A stretch of 64,000 nt of DNA from Aliikangiella marina (lineage in GTDB: Bacteria; Pseudomonadota; Gammaproteobacteria; Enterobacterales; Kangiellaceae): NCBI RefSeq assembly GCF_007004765.1, contig NZ_VIKR01000001.1:1-64000 (forward strand). The letters are read 5' to 3'. Within the stretch, counting starts at the first letter, position 1, and each line of letters opens with the position of its first letter. The translations under genes and the position numbers were made by a program. Under the pieces are notes generated by a model. It worked only from the letters and a program-made list of their open reading frames with translations. It did no database searches and was not told the DNA's origin. Of this stretch, positions 9,545 through 17,284 are shown piece by piece.

Positions 9545-11473
9545 ATGTTTATGTTTGAGTTGAGTTTTAAAAATCGTTTTTACATTTTAGCTTTAGGCCT
9601 GTTGCTTGCGCGCTTTGACGCGTCAGCAGGCGAAGTCGATTTGCCACAAATTACAGAAGTACCCGATTTAAAAAGAGAAACATTGTTAAAAGATATTGAT
9701 ATCCCGTCAGTTAGAGAAAGGGATCCTGATCCAAATGCTGGGCCCAGATTATCGGTCACAGAGTTTCGTTTGCAAGGAATTGTAGAGTATCCGGAGCTGG
9801 GGATTACTCGAGCCGAAATCAGTAAAATCGTAGAAGATATTCGATTTGACATGATGGGCGAAGGCAAGCTTTTAGAGTCGGGTTACACGCTAGACGAGCT
9901 TGGCGAACTGTCAAACTTGTTGGTTAACATTGAAAAAGATGTTCAAGGGCGCCATGTCGGCGCGTTGGAAGTTCAAAGGCTTGTTTGGTTAGTGAGGGAC
10001 CAGCAGCTAAAGCGCGGTATCACACTAGGGATGATCGAAACGGTCGCCGACAGAATAACAACTTACTATCGAGAACATGGATTTATTTTAGCGAAAGCCT
10101 ATATTCCCGAACAACAAGTTCGCGACGGTGTAGTCAATTTGACATTACTACTTGGCGTACTCGGCGAAACTAAGGTCAATGATAGTGAACTTTATGATGA
10201 TGAGATCATCAGTTCTGTGTTCGATGACATGATGACCAAACCAGTAACGAGCGCTGTAGTCGAAGAAAAGCTCTATTTAATTAATGACCTACCTGGACTT
10301 AGTACCCAAGGCTTTTTTGAAGCGGGATCGCAAGTAGGTGATACTCGCCTCAACATTAATGTGAAAAATCAAAACTCATTTGTTACTAATTTCCGTGTTG
10401 ATAATCATGGCACGGAAGAAACCGGTGAGAATCGTTTGTACAGTGAGTTTTTCTGGAACAACATGACAGGGACTGCCGATCAACTTCAGGTCGCAGTTTT
10501 AGGCGCAACCAGTCCCGCAAATACTGCATATGGTCAGGTACGGTATAATACCAATTACTTTGGACCGCGCTTTAAAATCTCGTTAGGTTACGCCCAAAAT
10601 GCGTTTGTATTGGGGAGAGGAAGCTCAGAAGCCATCAACGCATTGAACCTGGAAGGCGATACCACGATAAACGACATTAGTTTTTCTTATAAGCACAAAC
10701 GCAGCCGAGTAGAAAACTACTCATATAGCTTAAGTTATGAAAACGTCGACTCGCGGATTCGGTTAACCTCTTTCGTGAATGATGGCGGTCGAATTCTTGA
10801 TGATGAAGTCAACAACGCTGTGATTAGTTTTAACTACGATATTTTGCAAGAAACTAACAAGATGCTCCACAAAGGTAACGTCAGACTGACTCAAGGGGAG
10901 TTTGTTTTCGGAAAACAAGAAAATCAAGATGAAAACTTTACCATTCTAAATTCTGAATATTCTTTACTGTCGTTCTGGAATTTTCCTTTTACCGATGTGG
11001 AAACGCGCTCAATTGTGCGTGGTGCACTGCAGTATTCCGAATCGTCCTTGTCTTCGATTAATCAATTCTCGCTGGGTGGGCCCTCTAGAACTCGTGGGTT
11101 TGAGGCAAAAGAATTTTCTGCCGACCAAGCGATATATCTTGGTGCAGACTTATTTTTTAACTTACCAGAATTTCTTGATGTTGAAATGGGGAGCACTTCG
11201 CTTGCTAACGTGATCTCACCCTTTGTGTTTATGGATGCAGGTTTTGGTCGCTCCTACACAACTACCGACGATGGCAGTTTTTTTGAGTCAACGTTAGTTA
11301 ACCTAGGTGTGGGTCTTCAGTTTTCTTATTCTGATAACATGAGTGGGACATTGCAGTTTGCTTATCCTGTTGAGAATAAGTATTCATCGCCAACAACGGA
11401 TGGCATTGTGGATACTGAAGATGATTTTGACAAAGACGTTAAGATACTTTTTGACTTTCAGTATATATTGTAA
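9545..11473 (+). CDS. TpsB-family outer-membrane transporter (ShlB/FhaC/HecB type)
   Basis: This 642-residue protein is the likely outer-membrane pore that secretes the upstream exoprotein in two-partner secretion. The N-terminus has a hydrophobic signal peptide ending near A-S-A-G (residues 26-29). A long periplasmic part follows (about 30-270), with a POTRA-like block around 150-270 that includes 'YYREHGFILAKAYIPEQQV'. The C-terminal half alternates short beta strands typical of a 16-stranded barrel and contains the FhaC-family 'RGF' motif in 'GGPSRTRGFEAKEFS'. It ends in an aromatic-rich strand. The protein is somewhat longer than the typical 550-590 residues, with the extra length before the POTRA region. 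There is no clear ribosome binding site; ATG at 9551 is an alternative start. The neighbouring tpsA-like gene makes the family call secure. Confidence 0.88.
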   Translation: MFMFELSFKNRFYILALGLLLARFDASAGEVDLPQITEVPDLKRETLLKDIDIPSVRERDPDPNAGPRLSVTEFRLQGIVEYPELGITRAEISKIVEDIRFDMMGEGKLLESGYTLDELGELSNLLVNIEKDVQGRHVGALEVQRLVWLVRDQQLKRGITLGMIETVADRITTYYREHGFILAKAYIPEQQVRDGVVNLTLLLGVLGETKVNDSELYDDEIISSVFDDMMTKPVTSAVVEEKLYLINDLPGLSTQGFFEAGSQVGDTRLNINVKNQNSFVTNFRVDNHGTEETGENRLYSEFFWNNMTGTADQLQVAVLGATSPANTAYGQVRYNTNYFGPRFKISLGYAQNAFVLGRGSSEAINALNLEGDTTINDISFSYKHKRSRVENYSYSLSYENVDSRIRLTSFVNDGGRILDDEVNNAVISFNYDILQETNKMLHKGNVRLTQGEFVFGKQENQDENFTILNSEYSLLSFWNFPFTDVETRSIVRGALQYSESSLSSINQFSLGGPSRTRGFEAKEFSADQAIYLGADLFFNLPEFLDVEMGSTSLANVISPFVFMDAGFGRSYTTTDDGSFFESTLVNLGVGLQFSYSDNMSGTLQFAYPVENKYSSPTTDGIVDTEDDFDKDVKILFDFQYIL

Positions 11474-11913
11474 TTCTATTTCAAACCTCGAAGATCTTTT
11501 TAATTTAAGCCTGAGCATTAATCAATAGCTGAGGCTTAAACAATTGAGTTGGTTCTCTTTAAAAGACCAGATATTAAAGACTATATTAAAAAGTCCACTA
11601 AAAAATATTAAAAAGTTAAATGCATAATTGCACTGCGACTCAATCGTTTTGGTGGCTTTTAAGTTTTAGCATTCATCACAGGAAAATTCTCTCCTTTGAC
11701 CTCTCTCCATTGACGGGCTTATGGTATAGTTGAGGAGATAATATTTATCACATATTTAAGATATCTCAATAAAGTGAGAAGAAGATTAAATATTCAATAA
11801 AATACCTAAATTTAGTTATGTATCCAACTATTGATTAATAGTAGATTATCTGGTGACTCTAGCGTTTATCTCTAGAATTTGATTTCCAGATCAGGTAATC
11901 GGGAGAAATAAAA
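11474..11913. other. Non-coding AT-rich spacer between tpsB-like gene and T6SS cargo genes
   Basis: No convincing gene is seen here. The spacer holds an interrupted inverted repeat at 11505-11539 and three TATTAAA words in an AT-rich block at 11572, 11584 and 11606. A possible promoter for the lipoprotein/lipase pair has TTGACC near 11696 and TATGGT about 18 bp later. None of these regulatory readings is strong. Confidence 0.4.
11505..11539 (+). terminator. Possible weak terminator after tpsB-like gene
   Basis: An 8-bp inverted repeat (11505-11512 with 11532-11539) continues after one G-G mismatch with 3 more pairs around an 11-nt loop. It lies 31 nt after the transporter stop. No T-run follows on either strand, so any termination would be inefficient or factor-dependent. 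Confidence 0.3.
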
Positions 11914-12408
11914 ATAAAATACTTTAAAAAATCCTTAATTGTTTTAATTGCGTTTTTTTCGTTAGGAGCTTGTGAAATGGCAATATCTGATGTCGGAAAG
12001 GTTTGTTTGTTTTCGAATATCTCTGGTGTGATTTTAATCGACGGTAAACCCGCCGCAAATGCACTAGTTGTTCGAAGAGCTAATTTAAACAAAGAGTTGA
12101 AAGACGAGGTTACCACTGATGAAAATGGCTACTTTGAAATGCCTGCAGTGTTCACCAATACGGTAACTAAATACCTGCCCCAAGAGTTTGCACCGAAACA
12201 AAATATTGATGTTATTTTCAATGGTACTGAATATGCAATCTGGTCCGCAGTGAAATCCGGTCCAGAAGAAAATACCGAGTCGAAGGGTAAGCCCTTAGTA
12301 GTCACTTGCGAGTTAAATAGTGAAAATACAACAATAGTGGTAGATGGTGCTTTTATATACAGCCGCTGTACTTGGGACGTTGAACCGGATCCTAAAATGG
12401 AGTTTTAA
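11914..12408 (+). CDS. Lipoprotein, candidate immunity/partner of the downstream lipase (possible ATA start)
   Basis: The reading frame continues upstream of the first ATG (11977) into an almost perfect lipoprotein signal: a K-Y-F-K-K n-region, a hydrophobic core, and the lipobox L-G-A-C with the cysteine at 11971. The frame is closed by TAA at 11896. The only start-like codon with a good spacing from the GGGAG at 11901-11905 is ATA at 11914, giving 164 residues; starting at ATG 11977 would delete the whole signal and the lipid-modified cysteine. The mature part (about 145 residues) has a small beta-sandwich feel near its start ('DGKPAANALVVRR', 'TDENGYFEMP'), like carboxypeptidase-regulatory or DUF6795-type domains. 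The next gene is a class-3 lipase 5 bp downstream. Periplasmic lipoproteins are frequent immunity proteins for T6SS lipases, so that role is inferred. Confidence 0.65.
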   Translation: MKYFKKSLIVLIAFFSLGACEMAISDVGKVCLFSNISGVILIDGKPAANALVVRRANLNKELKDEVTTDENGYFEMPAVFTNTVTKYLPQEFAPKQNIDVIFNGTEYAIWSAVKSGPEENTESKGKPLVVTCELNSENTTIVVDGAFIYSRCTWDVEPDPKMEF

Positions 12409-12413
12409 GCTTT

Positions 12414-13589
12414 ATGTTACAGTTGAGCCCAGTTTTTTCTTCTAACCTAGCCAAAGATGTTTATCAGCTCACCAAAACTGATTCGCTTGAGCAAGCAGTC
12501 AGCGCGCTTAAAGCCAAATATGGTGATATCTTAACCGTTGCCGACAAAAACATGATTACCGGTAAGACCGGTGGGCCGGGAATAATCAAATCTAAGACCG
12601 CATTTGGCTTTGTCATGTTAGGCAAAGGAAAATACGATAAACATGCCTTTATTCTATTTCGCGGTACCCAATATTTAGGAGATTGGTTAACCAATTTTAA
12701 TATTGGTACCTCTCGCTCATATTTCGCACAACCCGTTCATGATGGCTTTAATACGTCATTCAAATCAATGCTGCCGAAAGTTAAAGAGTTTGTAAATGGA
12801 CTTGGAAAAGATATCATTGCAGTGCATTGTATCGGCCACTCTCTAGGTGGCGCGTTAGCAACGATTTGCGCAGAATGGATTAAGAGCTCGACAAGTCGGA
12901 GCCCTTATTTATATAGCTTCGGTAGTCCAAGAGTCGGATTTCACGGTTTTGCGGATAAGTGTACTAAGAATTTAGGCGCAGAAAGAATATTCCGAGCCTA
13001 CCATAAAACCGATATCGTACCCTGTATTCCATTTTGGCCATTTGTTCACACGCCCAACGCAGGAGTTGATTACTATCTTCCGTCACCAGGTGCAGTACCT
13101 GCGGCAAAATATCACGATATGGATGAGTATATTAAGTCGGTGAAAGATAAAACATGGCCTCAATTATCTAAACTAAAGGAACCTAAGAACAATGCCAGTA
13201 TTGAGAGGTGGCTTAAAAAAGGTGGACCAGTCGGTTTTACCATGGCAGCCCTAGAATGGCTTAATGATGCGCTTTTGTATGTTCTCAAGAAGTGCTTAGA
13301 TGTGATTAAAGGGACGCTCTGCTTAGCCTTGTCTAGTGGTTTAACCCTTATGGATCAACTCGCCTATATTTTCAAAAAAGGTATCGATATTTCTGAAAAG
13401 GTTTCTGGCTGGGTGGTTTACCTTATTCGCAAGATTATGAGCTTTTTAGGCTTAAGCAAAGTCGTGCAGGCGGCCGATATGACAACAAGCTTTATTCGCA
13501 ACATATTCCACGAGTTATCTAGACGAGTTGGAGAGTTTTGCCAGCGGACGCTCGATAGCGTGTTGGTTGATGGTCGCGGGCTTAGCTAA
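12414..13589 (+). CDS. Class-3-type lipase, candidate T6SS phospholipase effector
   Basis: This 391-residue alpha/beta-hydrolase is of the fungal-lipase (class 3) type. It has the oxyanion segment F-R-G-T (82-85), the nucleophile elbow G-H-S-L-G-G (141-146, Ser143), a candidate Asp200 in 'KTDIVP', and His234 in 'KYHDMDEY', giving a full Ser-Asp-His triad. The last ~130 residues are amphipathic to hydrophobic ('VSGWVVYLIRKIMSFLGL'), consistent with membrane binding. There is no N-terminal signal peptide, as expected for a T6SS cargo. It sits 5 bp after a lipoprotein gene and 209 bp before hcp, so an Hcp- or VgrG-delivered Tle-type effector is the favoured reading. A housekeeping lipase is the alternative. 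The hydrolase assignment is strong; effector status is inferred from context. Confidence 0.82.
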   Translation: MLQLSPVFSSNLAKDVYQLTKTDSLEQAVSALKAKYGDILTVADKNMITGKTGGPGIIKSKTAFGFVMLGKGKYDKHAFILFRGTQYLGDWLTNFNIGTSRSYFAQPVHDGFNTSFKSMLPKVKEFVNGLGKDIIAVHCIGHSLGGALATICAEWIKSSTSRSPYLYSFGSPRVGFHGFADKCTKNLGAERIFRAYHKTDIVPCIPFWPFVHTPNAGVDYYLPSPGAVPAAKYHDMDEYIKSVKDKTWPQLSKLKEPKNNASIERWLKKGGPVGFTMAALEWLNDALLYVLKKCLDVIKGTLCLALSSGLTLMDQLAYIFKKGIDISEKVSGWVVYLIRKIMSFLGLSKVVQAADMTTSFIRNIFHELSRRVGEFCQRTLDSVLVDGRGLS

Positions 13590-13798
13590 ACTTTTGGCAA
13601 GCGAGTTTAAAACTTTTTGTTTAAAAACGCGAAAATACCCAAGATTGGTTATGTAATCACAAAATGTAGGTTGTTATAGTACATACCATGATGATTGAGG
13701 AAGGCAACAGAGTGGTTAGAGTTGTTTTCTAAGACTCGAAAGATAAACTTTAACTTTTTATTTAAGATATTAATTAAACACAGAAAGGAGCATTAACA

Positions 13799-14281
13799 AT
13801 GGCGATTTATTTAGAAATTCCAGGTATTAAAGGTAACGTTACCGCTGATGGTTACAAGGATCAAATTCAGCTAGACTCTGTTAGTTTCGGCGTATCTCGT
13901 GGCATCACTATGACACCAGGTGCTATGTCTAATCGTGAAGCGACTCGTCCTTCTCTTAGTGAAGTGTCTATCTCTAAAACTTGTGATTCATCGGTTATTA
14001 ACTTGTTTAAAGAAGCATCAGTCGGTTCTAACGGTAAAGATGTGAAAATTCACTTCGTCCGTACTGGTGCTGATAAAGTAGTTGAGTACATGACTTACGA
14101 GTTGTTTGATTGCCTAATTAGCAGTTACTCAATGTCTTGTCCTGGTGAAGGCGAAGCTATGGAAAATCTTACTTTAAGTTACTCTAAAGTTGAAATCTCT
14201 TACACTAATACCGATAAGGATAACGCTAACGGAACGGCACAACGAGTTAGCTACGACCTTACTCAGGCTAGAGGCGGTTAG
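13799..14281 (+). CDS. hcp: Hcp, T6SS inner-tube protein
   Basis: This 160-residue protein forms the stacked hexameric rings of the T6SS tube and carries effectors in the ring lumen. It shows the Hcp family pattern: 'IYLEIPGIKG' at the N-terminus, 'ITMTPGA' and 'SEVSISKTCDSS' in the middle, and 'ENLTLSYSKVEISY' near the C-terminus. Length is normal for the family. A strong ribosome binding site (AAAGGAG at 13784-13790) precedes the ATG, and codon use is smoother than in the neighbours, as expected for a highly expressed protein. A TATAGT at 13675-13680 could be the -10 of its own promoter, leaving a leader of more than 100 nt. A terminator follows, so it is probably a single-gene unit. Confidence 0.95.
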   Translation: MAIYLEIPGIKGNVTADGYKDQIQLDSVSFGVSRGITMTPGAMSNREATRPSLSEVSISKTCDSSVINLFKEASVGSNGKDVKIHFVRTGADKVVEYMTYELFDCLISSYSMSCPGEGEAMENLTLSYSKVEISYTNTDKDNANGTAQRVSYDLTQARGG

Positions 14282-14310
14282 TTCTAGTCTACTTAAAGTC
14301 GAATATAAAG

Positions 14311-14344
14311 GCCCAAGATATTTTATCCTGGGCTTTTTCTTTTT
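14311..14344 (+). terminator. Rho-independent terminator of hcp
   Basis: A 10-bp stem (14311-14320 with 14324-14333, one G-T wobble) with a 3-nt loop is followed by a T-rich tract (TTTTTCTTTT). It lies 30 nt after the hcp stop codon. Confidence 0.85.
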
Positions 14345-14471
14345 ATACCATTTCTTATTTTACCCCTTTGTATTTATCTCAGGTTTATTTCTCTTGTCTT
14401 AACCATTAAACTATTTGTTAAAGTGGGTGCGTAAATAAGAGCCTGATTGATTTGTGTTTAAAGAGCCATAA

Positions 14472-16193
14472 TTGAGTCCTGAGAATCTAAAAAATAAAGT
14501 CGAAGTTAATATTCTTAGGCAGTTTTTCAATAACTTGCCTTTTATCGCTATCGGTGGGTTGTTACTTGTTATTGTTTTTTCAATAGGAATAAGCGAAGAG
14601 TTACCATCCAGTTACCTTGTTATTTGGGGAGCTCTCGCAATCATAACAAGTGGTTTTTTTCTGGTTTTTGGCTATTTTTTTAAAAAGATAACCGATATTA
14701 ACGACAAATTAGTTCGGACTTGGCGGATCATTATCTTGGCTAACTTTTTGTTAGTTGGCCTATCTTGGGGGGTTGCAATTAGCTATTTTAACGCCCTACT
14801 TCCTGCAGAGTATAAATCACATCTTCTTCTGACAATTGTGATCGTAATGTCGGTTTACTTTCCGGTTTTGATGAATTACTTCAAGTTCTACAGTGCTTTA
14901 GCCTTTTCAATTATGGTTCCAGGAGCTTCGACTGTTTTGTATTCAGCTGGTAGCGGTGCCATTTTTTGGGGCTTTGTTTTGTTTGGATATTTATGTTTAA
15001 TGTTGATGTTTGCTAGTTGGTCCACTAGAAAAGAGTATGAACGAATCCAGCTTCAATTCGAACTTTTTGAGCAAAATCAAAAGGTTAAGGAGGCAAATGA
15101 TAGCAAGTCACGTTTCTTGGCCTCGGCAAGCCATGATTTGAGACAGCCTTTACAAGCGTTGGGTTTTTACATTGTTACCTTATCTGACTTTTTGAGAGAA
15201 CCTCATAAAAAGTCGATATTTGATAAAACGTTGAAAGCCTATCAAGCACTCGAAAATCTATTAAACCAGCTGCTTAATGTCTCGAAGCTCAATGCTAACC
15301 TGATTGAGATCGTTCACTCTGACTTTTCTATGAAAGAGCTATTTAACAAGCTCAAAAACGATTATGAAATGCGCGCTATCGATAGAGGTTTGTCGATAGA
15401 CTTTACAACACAAGATCTCTATGCCCACAGTGATATCGTAAGCGTGGAGCGAATTCTACGAAATTTATTAGAAAACGCGCTTCGTTATACGAAAGAAGGG
15501 TTTATTTTAGCCAGATGTTTTGAAGAAAATGATCACTTAGTGGTTCAGGTCAGTGATACCGGGATTGGAATTGATCAAGAACATGTGAATAAAATATTTG
15601 ATGAATTCTATCAAGTTAAAAACCCAGAAAGAGATCGAAATAAAGGCTTTGGTTTAGGCTTGTACGCGGTAGAAAAACTCGCTAATTTATTGGATACATC
15701 GATTAAAGTCGATTCAACCCTGGGTAAAGGAAGTACTTTTTCGATCGTTTTACCAATAGGTAAACAGCCTTCTGAGAATACTACCGTAACAATAGAACGA
15801 AGTGTTGAAGACGATGTTTTAGTCGACAGAACAGTATTACTCGTTGACGATGATGATGTTGTTTTGGATAGTATTAGTCAGTTGTTCTTTTCTTGGGGAT
15901 GCCAGGTGCTGACGGCGAGTAACTACCAAGAAGCGGTTAATATTGTTACTGTAGAGGAGATTATTCCTGAATTATTGGTTGTCGATTATCGATTACCACA
16001 ACATAAAACAGGCGTTGATCTAATTAGAGAAATTCGTGAACTGAGCGAAACTTCAATACCGAGTATTATATTAACAGGCGACACTGGTGAAGAGAGCTTA
16101 AGTCACATAAATAGCTCTGGTTTATCTTTTATCCATAAGCCTGCCAACCCAGAGCGGTTGAAACGGAAAGTAAAGCAGTTCTTGAGCGATTAA
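14472..16193 (+). CDS. Membrane-bound hybrid sensor histidine kinase with C-terminal receiver domain
   Basis: This 573-residue protein has about six N-terminal membrane segments (residues ~20-182) and a short coiled linker. The HisKA dimerisation domain carries 'SHDLRQP' with the phospho-acceptor His221. The HATPase domain has N-box 'NLLENALRYT' (331-340), G1 'DTGIGI' (362-367) and G2 'GFGLGL' (392-397). A receiver domain follows, with the acidic cluster at 459-462, phospho-acceptor Asp505 in 'LVVDYRLP', and the conserved 'KPA' near 555. No periplasmic sensor domain is evident, so the signal may be sensed in the membrane. An in-frame stop at 14469 forces the start to the TTG at 14472. It converges on a LuxR-type response regulator, a natural partner. 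Its place between hcp and vgrG suggests control of T6SS or surface genes, but that is inference. Confidence 0.88.
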   Translation: MSPENLKNKVEVNILRQFFNNLPFIAIGGLLLVIVFSIGISEELPSSYLVIWGALAIITSGFFLVFGYFFKKITDINDKLVRTWRIIILANFLLVGLSWGVAISYFNALLPAEYKSHLLLTIVIVMSVYFPVLMNYFKFYSALAFSIMVPGASTVLYSAGSGAIFWGFVLFGYLCLMLMFASWSTRKEYERIQLQFELFEQNQKVKEANDSKSRFLASASHDLRQPLQALGFYIVTLSDFLREPHKKSIFDKTLKAYQALENLLNQLLNVSKLNANLIEIVHSDFSMKELFNKLKNDYEMRAIDRGLSIDFTTQDLYAHSDIVSVERILRNLLENALRYTKEGFILARCFEENDHLVVQVSDTGIGIDQEHVNKIFDEFYQVKNPERDRNKGFGLGLYAVEKLANLLDTSIKVDSTLGKGSTFSIVLPIGKQPSENTTVTIERSVEDDVLVDRTVLLVDDDDVVLDSISQLFFSWGCQVLTASNYQEAVNIVTVEEIIPELLVVDYRLPQHKTGVDLIREIRELSETSIPSIILTGDTGEESLSHINSSGLSFIHKPANPERLKRKVKQFLSD

Positions 16194-16209
16194 CACTGCC
16201 GGTTTAAGC

Positions 16210-16833
16210 TCAAACCAAACCGTATTTTATGGCAATAAACCCAGCTTCAGTGCGATTGGCTGCATTGAGTATTTTCAGTATATTTTTTACATGAACGGTG
16301 ATGGTGTTTCCGGAAATATTCAGTCTATCCGCAATTTCTTGATTACTTATGCCTTGCGCCATTAACGCCAAGACTTGCTTCTGCCTGTCAGTTAAGCTGT
16401 CGAATGAAGGGGTACCTTCTTCTTCGGAGCGTTTTATTTCTTCAGCGACACCTGGCGGCAAATATGGCTTACCCCCTAAGACTAGTTTAATCGCTTCGAC
16501 AAACTCATTATTTTCGATACTTTTAGGGACATAGGCTTTTACCCCGTAATTAAGAATGTTGCGAATAAACTCTGGTCTTTCTTCGCCAGAAATAACCGTG
16601 ATCGGCACTTTGGGGTAACGACTTTTGATACTCTTAATATTCTCGTGAGGAGATGATTCTTGAAGATGAAGATCGAGAAGAATCATCTCAATATCGGGAT
16701 GTTCTTTTAATTGTTGTAGTGCAAGAAATAAGTCAGGCGCCTGCAATATTTCGACATCTGGCCGAGCTTTAGCCAACAACATCGAAATCCCATCACGAAA
16801 CATTTCATGGTCATCTACGAGCAGTATTTTCAA
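16210..16833 (-). CDS. NarL/LuxR-type response regulator
   Basis: This 207-residue protein has an N-terminal receiver domain with 'VDDHE' (6-10), phospho-acceptor Asp54 in 'ILLDLHL', Ser/Thr switch 'VISGE' and a lysine in 'VPKS'. The C-terminal LuxR helix-turn-helix starts near residue 143 ('LTDRQKQVLALMAQGISNQE' region) and includes 'VHVKNILKIL'. The gene faces the hybrid kinase gene with 16 bp between stop codons. It is probably the kinase's phosphorylation target or a parallel regulator. Targets cannot be deduced from the sequence. Confidence 0.9.
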   Translation of the reverse strand: MKILLVDDHEMFRDGISMLLAKARPDVEILQAPDLFLALQQLKEHPDIEMILLDLHLQESSPHENIKSIKSRYPKVPITVISGEERPEFIRNILNYGVKAYVPKSIENNEFVEAIKLVLGGKPYLPPGVAEEIKRSEEEGTPSFDSLTDRQKQVLALMAQGISNQEIADRLNISGNTITVHVKNILKILNAANRTEAGFIAIKYGLV

Positions 16834-17284
16834 TGAGGTTTCTCTTTATTCGCCGTATTCTTTGATAGACATAGATTATCACCTATGCGGTTAAAATTGA
16901 ATGACAAAAGTGCTTTAAAAACCGTGATTTAAGATTAACCTACCATAATATCTCGGATCGGCGCTTTTATGTGTTCTAGGTCTCAAAATATTGGACTTAA
17001 GATACCAGAAATAACTATTTATGAGTATTGTTTTGAGTGTCAAACGACGATAACATCTTGTTAATATACTGTTTCTACTATTAACCGCTATGGCAAAAGA
17101 AGCGTTATAATATTAAACGCGCAAAATGTGGTCGCAAGGGAAGTAAAATAGTCAACAAAAGTAATACGGGCGCAAGATATCGGGTGCCGTTATTGGGTTT
17201 TAACGGTGTGGGTTTATGCTGCTATCAGACGCATGCTAGTAATGGACACAAGTGCTAATTGATTAGCCAAATGCAGAGTATGTT
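16834..17284. other. Divergent promoter region between response regulator and vgrG
   Basis: This 451-bp region has no convincing gene. It must contain the promoters of the response regulator (leftward) and vgrG (rightward). A TATAAT at 17106-17111 is a candidate -10 for vgrG but lacks a good -35. It sits inside a short GCGTT/AACGC inverted repeat at about 17103-17120 that could be an operator. Evidence is weak for all of these. Confidence 0.4.
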
